Of a DNA stretch of 20,034 nt, positions 14,312-20,034 are shown piece by piece. The notes under the pieces were generated by a model. It was not told where the DNA came from and did no database searches. It worked only from the letters and a program-made list of their open reading frames with translations. This DNA comes from an uncultured Jeotgalicoccus sp. Lineage in GTDB: Bacteria > Bacillota > Bacilli > Staphylococcales > Salinicoccaceae. The DNA lies in assembly GCA_947631305.1 (NCBI GenBank), contig CANRKV010000011.1, positions 1 to 20,034 on the forward strand. The letters are read 5' to 3'. Positions within the stretch are counted from its first letter, which is position 1. The number at the start of each line of letters is the position of its first letter. The position numbers and the translations under genes are program-made.

Positions 14312-14521
14312 ATGAATAAATTAACTTATGATGAATTAAAAGAAATAGCATTAGAGTCTTTAGAAAAAGAGGAAAGAGCTTTAAATGAACTGAAAAATAT
14401 AGACCGTCAGATATCAGTTCTGAAAAATGAGAACGACAGATTAAACAGACAGATAAAAAAATATCAAAGTTTTCTGCCTATTAAAGTGGGTTTGAAAATG
14501 AAAAAGTTTGTCAGAAAGTAG
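14312..14521 (+). CDS. Small coiled-coil protein (69 residues)
   Basis: It was not recognised. Almost the whole protein is one amphipathic helix with heptad spacing (ELKNIDRQISVLKNENDRLN), rich in Glu/Lys/Asn, ending in a basic hydrophobic segment (FLPIKVGLKMKKFVRK) that could bind membrane or a partner. AAGGTG lies 8 nt upstream of the ATG, and the gene fills the space between tagH and the last glycosyltransferase with 12-nt and 3-nt gaps. Its design resembles the C terminus of the 208-residue protein at 10655. Likely an adaptor; this is inferred. Confidence 0.75.
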   Translation: MNKLTYDELKEIALESLEKEERALNELKNIDRQISVLKNENDRLNRQIKKYQSFLPIKVGLKMKKFVRK

Positions 14522-14524
14522 TGT

Positions 14525-16702
14525 ATGAGTATGTCTAATTTAAAGATTAGAGAGAGATTAAAAGAAATAAATAAAATTAAAAACTCAATACTTTCGGACG
14601 AAAAAGTTCAAGATGAAACAACTCTTTTTCCTGTCAGTAATTCAGAGTATGGAATAAGTATAATTATTCCGGTACATCGGGGAGAGAAATTTATAGAGGA
14701 TCTTGTTGATTCTGTCAAAAAGCAGACTCTCGGCACTAAGTATTTTGAGGTTATATTTGTTTTTAATGGTGAATATGAAAAGAGCGAAGGATTATTAAAT
14801 AATCTGGAGAAACCTTTTAATCATAAAATCCTGTATTCAGAACAGGGCGTCGGAATTGCCCGGAACGCGGGTATTAATAATGCACACTATTCATATATTA
14901 CTTTTCTCGATGTCGATGACACATTATCTGCAGACTACTTAAAAAATTCACTGTCAGAAGCAGAGCCATATACTATTTTATTAAACCAGCTGCATGAAAT
15001 TGTTGAGACCAGAGATGATCATGGAAATAATGTGATTAATAAAGAACTGCTCAGGCTTAAGCAGTATCCAAACAGTTATTTCGATGTAGGAAAAAATCTG
15101 TCTTTAAATGGTGCAAAAATTATACCGACAAGCTTTTTATTGAATACACAATTTAATGAAACTCTTAACAATGGCGAAGATGTAGTGCTGTATGCAGCAT
15201 TAATAACAGAATTTAAACCGATTATTAAAATAAATCAGCAGACGGCTGTTTATTACAGATATAAAGGGCAGGGGACATTATCCCGTGCTAAAGTTTCGTT
15301 TCAGTTTAATGTGTTGGACAGAATTAACGTTATTGATGCGCTGCAGCATTTATTAAAGTACGAAGATGATTTGGATGTCAGAAATTTAATTATAGACAGA
15401 ATGCGTTCGCAGGCATTATTTATAAACAAATATCTGGTATTGAATATGGATGATTACAGTAAAGTGACAGACTTAATAAAATATAAACAGGATGAGTTTT
15501 ATCCTTATCAGCAGGTTAATAAAGATCTGGCAAAAACACTGTATATCAGCTACTGTTTCCCTCCATTTGTCGATACAAGCGGTGTCGTGATGGCTAAACG
15601 TATTAATCAGGGGAAAGAGCCGGTGGATGTTGTATTTAATGATATGACGGATGTCAGAGGGATGGATCCTTCTCTCGAAGTAATAGCTAATCCGTATATT
15701 GACACTAAGTATATGATTAATACTGCCTCATCTTTTTCAAATGCAAACTATATTCAATCTTTTGTGGACAAAGTTAAAAAACGGGTTGAATTATATAACT
15801 ATGATAAGATTTACAGCCGTGCATTATGGCCGGGATCACATATGGCTGCATTTGAATTTAAACAGGATAACAGCAACTTACAGTGGACTGCTGAATTCTC
15901 AGATCCTATTTTATATGATATTAAAAACGAAGCGCGTAAAGCAGGTTACTTTACAGTTAAAGAAGTAAAAAAACTGAAGAAAAAAGTGCCTAAAAACTTC
16001 GAAGAATATATCAATACCAATCTGTTTAATATGTGTGAAGTACTGCCATTTATTTTCGCAGATGAAATTGTATTTACTAATATTAACCAGCAGGATGTAA
16101 TGCTGGAACGCTTTAATGATGAATTCAAAAATATGGTTTATAAAAAATCGGTTATTTCCGGGCACCCGTCTCTGGACAAATATTATTATGATATAGATAA
16201 GCATTATGTATCACTTGATCAAAATGAGTATAATATCGGCTACTTCGGAAACTTTTATGAAACCAGAAGTGCGATAGATATTATAAATATTGCCAAAAAA
16301 ATTAAAGAGCATAAGATCAAAGCGAAGCTGTATATATTTACAAATGATACTTCGAAAGTAAGGAGCCAGGTGATTACACAGGGTGTGTCTGAAATTGTAC
16401 AGGTGAATACATACTTAAAATACTTTGAATTTCTTAATGCTTCAAAAGAATTCGACTGTTTAATTTTAAGTGATGCAAATACTAAAGAGTACATGAAGAA
16501 GAATCCATATTTAGCATCAAAATACAGCGATTATGTTTCTTCCGGTACAAATATATGGTCACTGTACGAAAAGGGCAGTGTGCTCAGCGAAATTGCTAAA
16601 AACAGTGACAACAATGTATTTGGCAGCGAGCTGGGACATATTGAAGATATCGAAAAAACATTGTTTGAATTAATAAACAGCCATAAAAAAATTGAGTCCT
16701 GA
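14525..16702 (+). CDS. Two-domain glycosyltransferase: GT2 plus C-terminal GT-B-like domain
   Basis: In this 725-residue protein, residues 40-240 form a GT2 (GT-A) domain: ISIIIPVHRGEKFIEDLVDS, GVGIARNAGINNA, metal site FLDVDD (D129, D131, D132) and acidic NGEDV (E218, D219). From about 337 a second domain starts with YISYCFPPFVDTSGVVMAKR and continues with YDKIYSRALWPGSHMAAFEF, WTAEFSDPILYD, FNMCEVLPFIFADEIVFTN, SVISGHPSLDK and NIGYFGNFYETRS. It matches the 695-residue paralogue throughout. Two catalytic domains in one chain suggest a polymerase adding alternating residues. ATG 14525 is 3 nt after the previous stop and has a weak ribosome site, suggesting translational coupling. ATG 14531 is an alternative. 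The stop codon lies inside the terminator stem. Confidence 0.87.
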   Translation: MSMSNLKIRERLKEINKIKNSILSDEKVQDETTLFPVSNSEYGISIIIPVHRGEKFIEDLVDSVKKQTLGTKYFEVIFVFNGEYEKSEGLLNNLEKPFNHKILYSEQGVGIARNAGINNAHYSYITFLDVDDTLSADYLKNSLSEAEPYTILLNQLHEIVETRDDHGNNVINKELLRLKQYPNSYFDVGKNLSLNGAKIIPTSFLLNTQFNETLNNGEDVVLYAALITEFKPIIKINQQTAVYYRYKGQGTLSRAKVSFQFNVLDRINVIDALQHLLKYEDDLDVRNLIIDRMRSQALFINKYLVLNMDDYSKVTDLIKYKQDEFYPYQQVNKDLAKTLYISYCFPPFVDTSGVVMAKRINQGKEPVDVVFNDMTDVRGMDPSLEVIANPYIDTKYMINTASSFSNANYIQSFVDKVKKRVELYNYDKIYSRALWPGSHMAAFEFKQDNSNLQWTAEFSDPILYDIKNEARKAGYFTVKEVKKLKKKVPKNFEEYINTNLFNMCEVLPFIFADEIVFTNINQQDVMLERFNDEFKNMVYKKSVISGHPSLDKYYYDIDKHYVSLDQNEYNIGYFGNFYETRSAIDIINIAKKIKEHKIKAKLYIFTNDTSKVRSQVITQGVSEIVQVNTYLKYFEFLNASKEFDCLILSDANTKEYMKKNPYLASKYSDYVSSGTNIWSLYEKGSVLSEIAKNSDNNVFGSELGHIEDIEKTLFELINSHKKIES

Positions 16703-16722
16703 TTACAGGACTCAATTTTTTT
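16685..16722. terminator. Perfect 17-bp bidirectional terminator
   Basis: A7 plus TTGAGTCCTG pairs without mismatch to CAGGACTCAA plus T7 around an ATTA loop. The stop codon of the + strand glycosyltransferase (16700-16702) is inside the hairpin and the stop of the - strand GNAT gene begins at 16721-16723. It ends both convergent transcripts. Confidence 0.95.
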
Positions 16723-17146
16723 ATAATTCTTTTTCCATATATTTATGCGGGATGCCTGCATCATCAAACTCATCAGAAGAAACGTGGTATCCAAGTTTCT
16801 CATAGAACTTAATTGCGTGTACCTGTGCGCCGAGCTTTGCGCGTGTGTAACCATTCTCCTCAGCATGAATATGAACAAAATTCATAAGAGCTTGTCCGAG
16901 ATGCAGACCTCTGGCAATTTTTCTTACAGCCATGCGCTCAACCTTTATTAAACCTTCACCGACATCACGGTATCTGACCGTGCCGATAGGACGTTCATCA
17001 AGCATAAGAAGAATATTAACTGCTTCTTTTTCGAACTCGTCTACCTCTAATTCCATAGGCACGTTCTGTTCTTCAACAAAAACTTCTTTTCTAATTTCGA
17101 GACATTGATTATAGTACTTTTGATCATCAGTTATTTTAAGTTCCAT
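16721..17146 (-). CDS. GNAT acetyltransferase, YjcF/ElaA-like
   Basis: This 141-residue GNAT protein starts with LEIRKEVFVEEQNVPMELEVDEFE, a pattern typical of the YjcF/ElaA subgroup. The acetyl-CoA region is VERMAVRKIARGLHLGQALM (the usual RxxGxG here has His in place of one Gly), and the end is AQVHAIKFYEKLGYHV. Members use acetyl-CoA to acetylate a small molecule or protein amine; the substrate is unknown. I chose ATG 17146 because AGGTGATG lies just upstream, 8 nt after the preceding stop; a longer frame from 17194 would run through the preceding gene. It is the last gene of the LCP2 operon. Confidence 0.88.
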   Translation of the reverse strand: MELKITDDQKYYNQCLEIRKEVFVEEQNVPMELEVDEFEKEAVNILLMLDERPIGTVRYRDVGEGLIKVERMAVRKIARGLHLGQALMNFVHIHAEENGYTRAKLGAQVHAIKFYEKLGYHVSSDEFDDAGIPHKYMEKEL

Positions 17147-17154
17147 TTCATCAC

Positions 17155-17619
17155 CTACATCGCATTTTTTCTTCGTATAATCGTATACTGCCAAAACACT
17201 TTAAGCTGTTCAATATTCCAGTAATCCATACCGAGAGACAGAGCAGGGCGGGTATTAAATTTAATGTTGCTCGCTTCTGCTGCTGCCAGTGCAATATATT
17301 GGATGTGCGGTTTTAACTTTTTAAATTCCTCTGATAACTTGCCGTCTTTTTGAATCCAGTCGAGCGGAAAAATATAGTCGAAAATATTTACTACTTCATA
17401 TATTTCAGGAATCGCAGTAATGTAACACGCTGCATCTACAGAAGGGTTATTCTGCGATTCTGAAAAATAACTTCTTAGAGATAAATATAACTCTTTATGT
17501 TCGTGATTCATATAAAAGTATTCATTTTCAATCTTGGGCTGATTGCTGTTTTTAATCAGTTCTTCCAGATTATCCATCATTTCATGGACATTAGATACTT
17601 TGTCATATGATTTTCTCAA
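17155..17619 (-). CDS. DUF2538-like protein
   Basis: This 154-residue soluble protein resembles, from memory, the staphylococcal DUF2538 family: RKSYDKVSNVHEMMDNLEEL, then EYFYMNHEHKELYLSLRSYF, DAACYITAIPEIYEVVNIFD, and the ending DYWNIEQLKVFWQYTIIRRK. The function of the family is not known. It has no signal peptide or membrane helix and is mostly helical. I chose TTG 17619 because GGAGGTG lies 6 nt upstream and the family begins near RKxY; a GTG at 17634 lies before that site. It is 19 nt after the LCP2 stop, in one operon with LCP2 and the GNAT gene. Confidence 0.75.
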   Translation of the reverse strand: MRKSYDKVSNVHEMMDNLEELIKNSNQPKIENEYFYMNHEHKELYLSLRSYFSESQNNPSVDAACYITAIPEIYEVVNIFDYIFPLDWIQKDGKLSEEFKKLKPHIQYIALAAAEASNIKFNTRPALSLGMDYWNIEQLKVFWQYTIIRRKNAM

Positions 17620-17638
17620 AACAGCCACCTCCACTTAA

Positions 17639-19048
17639 TTAATAATAGTAACCATTATTAGGTGAATCGCTATTGCTGCCTTCATAGTATTCATCTTGTG
17701 TTTCTGTACCATCATCGTAGTAGCCATCGTTCTGCTGATTGTTTGTACCGTCATCATAATAACCATCGTCCTGCTGATTGTTTGTACCATCATCGTACGT
17801 GCCTTCATTATTATAATTTTCTTCCTGTGACTGTTCATTAGTATTTTCATCTTGAGGCGCCTGATTATTCTGATTGAAGTTACCATCTGTAGTGTCTTCT
17901 AAATCATCTTCACCTTCAATATCGGATTCTTCATAATCAAATTGTTCAGTTTCAAAACCATCACCGTAAGGACTTTCGTATCCTTCTTCGGCATAAAATG
18001 GAATGATTTCAGGCTGATGCTCAGTCATCATATATTCATCCAGGTATTCGTAAGGTACAAGATAATCGCCTAATCTGAGCTGCAGTAAATCAAAAGGTTC
18101 GGAAGGTTCTATTTCCAGTATATCTCTAATTGTGTTTGAGAGAACAAATAAGTGTTCATCGTCTGCTCTGTAGAAATAAGCACCGTTGCCCGGGTTCCAG
18201 TAATCAGTACCTCGTAATTGTGTAGAATCGAACGAAATATCATTAAACGCATAATATGAAGCAAGCTGACGTATATCTTTAGATGTAAAGTTATGTCTTG
18301 TGTTATCTGCGACAACTTTTATTAAATCATCTATTTTACTTAAACCGCCGGATGATTTAACTTTGTTAAGCACTGCTTCAACCAGTTCCATTTGTCTGTT
18401 TCCACGGCCTAAATCTGAATCTACACGTCTGCTTCTAACTACAGCAAGCGCTTCTTCTCCGTTCAGTTCCTGAACGCCGGCTTCGAGTTCAATTCTGCTT
18501 GTATCGTGCTGATCAGGCTCGTTCATATCGAACGGGACATCAAATTCAATTCCGCCGACAGAGTCGACAATATCAACAACTCCGGCCATGTTTATACGGA
18601 CATAATAGTCCACGGGAACGTTGAGCATAGATTCCACAGATTTCATAGAAGCTGAAGGACCTCCGTACATATGTGCATGATTAATTTTATCGAAATACTC
18701 TTCAGTTTCTATATATGCAAGTGTATCTCTTGGAATATTGACTAATTTTACATCATCGCTGTTCTTATCAAAAGTTGCGAGTATCATACTGTCTGTACGG
18801 AAATCATCGCCGCCTAAATTATCTTTTTCAGCACGCGATTCGTTCTCATCAGTACCAAGAATCAGTACTGTGAAGCTGTCTTCAACATTAGCATCTTCTT
18901 CCCGTAAATCAGACTTTTCTCTGTCTGTCGGTTCATATGAGCTGCTGACACCTTCATCAAAAGTATTATAAAGACTGTAAATATAAATACCGACGCCAAT
19001 CAGTATTAGCAGCAGGACAATTACAACTGTCCAAATTATTTTTTTCAT
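17639..19048 (-). CDS. LCP family wall-polymer ligase, copy 2, with acidic repeat tail
   Basis: This 469-residue protein has the same plan as the LCP gene at 168-1247: a short start (MKKIIWT), one membrane helix at about 5-25, and an LCP core with FRTDSMI, IPRDTLAYI, DKINHAHMYGG, VRSRRVDSDLGRGNRQMEL. Expected role: transfer of lipid-linked polymer to peptidoglycan. After the shared YGDGF motif it continues for about 90 residues of extracellular low-complexity sequence rich in D, E, N, Q and Y. This tail includes three tandem copies of a 13-residue unit like YDDGTNNQQDDGY and a YYY end. The start is ATG 19048 or the adjacent TTG 19051 (AAATGGG 9 nt before the TTG). It is first in an operon with the DUF2538-like and GNAT genes and divergent from a GT4 gene. 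Confidence 0.93.
   Translation of the reverse strand: MKKIIWTVVIVLLLILIGVGIYIYSLYNTFDEGVSSSYEPTDREKSDLREEDANVEDSFTVLILGTDENESRAEKDNLGGDDFRTDSMILATFDKNSDDVKLVNIPRDTLAYIETEEYFDKINHAHMYGGPSASMKSVESMLNVPVDYYVRINMAGVVDIVDSVGGIEFDVPFDMNEPDQHDTSRIELEAGVQELNGEEALAVVRSRRVDSDLGRGNRQMELVEAVLNKVKSSGGLSKIDDLIKVVADNTRHNFTSKDIRQLASYYAFNDISFDSTQLRGTDYWNPGNGAYFYRADDEHLFVLSNTIRDILEIEPSEPFDLLQLRLGDYLVPYEYLDEYMMTEHQPEIIPFYAEEGYESPYGDGFETEQFDYEESDIEGEDDLEDTTDGNFNQNNQAPQDENTNEQSQEENYNNEGTYDDGTNNQQDDGYYDDGTNNQQNDGYYDDGTETQDEYYEGSNSDSPNNGYYY
17706..17803 (-). repeat. 39-bp in-frame tandem repeat in the LCP2 tail
   Basis: Two full 39-bp copies (17706-17744, 17745-17783), differing at several bases, and a partial third from 17784 encode the 13-residue unit YDDGTNNQQxDGY. 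The period is a multiple of three, so copy number can change without a frameshift. There are no spacers, so it is not CRISPR. Confidence 0.85.
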
Positions 19049-19077
19049 CAATGTTATAGACCCATTTCTTGTTTAGA

Positions 19078-19127
19078 TTTTAAAATACATTAACTTCTAT
19101 TATAATGTTAATAAGACATAATTTAAA
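19078..19127. promoter_or_regulatory. Divergent promoter region for LCP2 and the right-hand GT4 gene
   Basis: The palindrome ATTATAAT (19099-19106) provides a perfect TATAAT on both strands: 19101-19106 for + and 19099-19104 for -. At 17-nt spacing the -35 elements are poor on both sides (TTTTAA at 19078-19083 for +, TTTAAA at 19122-19127 for -). ATTAAC and GTTAAT flank the shared -10 as an inverted repeat. The two -10 hexamers share bases, so the promoters would exclude each other. Confidence 0.45.
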
Positions 19128-19156
19128 ACAATATATTAAAATACAGAGGGTTGCAA

Positions 19157-20034
19157 ATGAAAAAGGTAACGATGTTCGTATGGAATAATTTTATGAATGA
19201 TGCAAGAGTACTGCGGGAAGCTTCTGCATTGGCTGATTTAGATTATACAGTAACTGTAATCGCTAAAAAAGAATTGACGGAAATACATCTCCCTTCAAGT
19301 GAGGAAGTGAGAGAAAGAGTATTTGTAAACAGACCTTTAAAGCTGGAATTACCAGAAAAGATAACTGATAAAATAAAGTCATCTATTTTAACTAAGCATA
19401 TACCAAATATGCTGTTGATGTTCAAAATGATTCTTCTCGGACGAAAGTATGATACTGATATTTATCATGCGCATGACTTGAACACATTAATCCAGGGAAT
19501 AGTCTGTGCCAAGCTGCGCTTGAAGCGAAAAACATTAATATATGATTCTCATGAAGTACAGACAAGCCGGACGCACTACAGTTTTGACAAGATATATAAA
19601 ATAGAGAAATTTTTACTGAACTTTACAGACGAAGTTATTGTGGAAAATAAAACAAGAGCAGACTATCATCATGATCTTTATAAAGAACTCCCTGCTGCTG
19701 TTCATAACTATTCGGAGCTGTATGATATCGATGAAGTTAAAACATTTCCATTAAGAAAAGAATATAATATTCCTGCTAATAAAAAAGTAGTACTCTACCA
19801 GGGCGGTATGCAGGATGGCAGAGGACTCTTTAAACTGCTGGAAGCATTTGTAAATATAGAAGATGCAGTATTATTTATGATTGGCGATGGTAAGGAAAGA
19901 CAGAATTTAATTTCTTATCATAAGAAACTGGCCCTTCAGAATAAAGTAATCTTCATTGAACGGGTGCCTTATAAAGACTTAAGAAGTTATACGAAAGCCG
20001 CTGATATAGGAATTCAATTTTTAGAGAACACGAA
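19157..20034 (+). CDS. GT4-family glycosyltransferase (partial, runs off right edge)
   Basis: An uninterrupted frame starts at ATG 19157 (CAGAGGG 7 nt upstream) and is still open after 292 codons at the window end. It shows a GT-B plan: an N-terminal half with MFVWNNFMNDARVLREASAL and DIYHAHDLNTLIQG, then LIYDSHEVQTSRTHYSF. The second Rossmann half starts with KKVVLYQGGMQDGRGLFKLL and has FMIGDGKERQNL and VPYKDLRSYTKAADIGIQFL, the donor-binding region just before the catalytic Glu, which is beyond the edge. The HDLNT and DSHE motifs fit GT4 enzymes that act early in polysaccharide assembly. It is divergent from LCP2 and probably the first gene of a further cell-envelope operon to the right. 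Confidence 0.85.
   Translation, partial: MKKVTMFVWNNFMNDARVLREASALADLDYTVTVIAKKELTEIHLPSSEEVRERVFVNRPLKLELPEKITDKIKSSILTKHIPNMLLMFKMILLGRKYDTDIYHAHDLNTLIQGIVCAKLRLKRKTLIYDSHEVQTSRTHYSFDKIYKIEKFLLNFTDEVIVENKTRADYHHDLYKELPAAVHNYSELYDIDEVKTFPLRKEYNIPANKKVVLYQGGMQDGRGLFKLLEAFVNIEDAVLFMIGDGKERQNLISYHKKLALQNKVIFIERVPYKDLRSYTKAADIGIQFLENT

Noticed and set aside
15911..16204. Antisense ORFs within the 725-residue glycosyltransferase (also 16255-16494, 16531-16878)
   Set aside because: Phe/Ile-rich translations typical of the reverse strand of AT-rich genes, with no ribosome sites.
17706..17803. Short tandem repeats as a CRISPR array
   Set aside because: Units are contiguous, in frame with a coding gene, and have no unique spacers.
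17635..17886. 83-residue Met/Ile/Thr-rich frame inside the LCP2 tail
   Set aside because: It is a frame-shifted reading of the 39-bp repeat; the LCP frame has the domain evidence and continuity.
1..20034. Mobile elements, prophage, tRNA or rRNA genes
   Set aside because: No transposase or integrase motif, terminal inverted repeats with target duplications, tRNA-like cloverleaf or rRNA sequence was noticed on reading both strands.

Overview
The window looks like a chromosomal segment of a low-to-moderate GC Gram-positive bacterium, most likely a Staphylococcaceae relative (Jeotgalicoccus/Salinicoccus/Macrococcus type). This rests on strong GGAGG-like ribosome sites, frequent TTG/GTG starts, two LytR-CpsA-Psr (LCP) wall-polymer ligases, a TagG/TagH-type teichoic-acid exporter, a DUF2538-like protein typical of staphylococci, and a SigH-like sigma factor beside a ComK-like regulator. 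The genus is inferred from remembered protein families only; no search was run.

Layout. (1) 1-76 is the 3' end of an unidentified + strand gene. It converges on LCP gene 1 (168-1247, -) across a perfectly palindromic terminator. (2) 1370-2124 (-) holds a DUF2187-like gene and a sigH-like competence sigma factor. The sigma gene is divergent from a ComK-like gene (2342-2830, +), and the 217 bp between them is rich in palindromes and ComK-box-like sites. (3) comK heads a tight run with two unrecognised genes: a membrane protein with an outward-facing HEFGH zinc-metallopeptidase motif (2833-4353) and a soluble protein (4350-5156). (4) Two membrane O-acyltransferases follow (5235-7211, with a fused SGNH esterase-like domain; 7232-8188) and end at a strong terminator. 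No terminator is visible between comK and this pair.

(5) 8247-16722 reads as one complete transcription unit: near-consensus promoter, then tagG, a GT4 glycosyltransferase, two small hypothetical proteins, a 695-residue glycosyltransferase-like protein, tagH, a 69-residue coiled-coil protein, a 725-residue GT2+C-terminal glycosyltransferase, then a perfect 17-bp hairpin terminator. It is best read as a wall-polymer (teichoic-acid-like) synthesis and export operon. Its TagG and TagH genes are separated by four other genes. (6) On the - strand, a second LCP gene with an acidic repeat tail, a DUF2538-like gene and a YjcF/ElaA-like GNAT form an operon converging on the same terminator. (7) A GT4 glycosyltransferase (19157 to the right edge) is divergent from LCP 2 and incomplete.

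Together the glycosyltransferases would build a polymer, TagGH would export it, the LCP enzymes would attach it to peptidoglycan, and the acyltransferases would decorate wall components. The points most worth following up are the pair of large glycosyltransferases, in which one copy appears to have a catalytically dead GT-A half, and the comK-linked metallopeptidase operon facing sigH.
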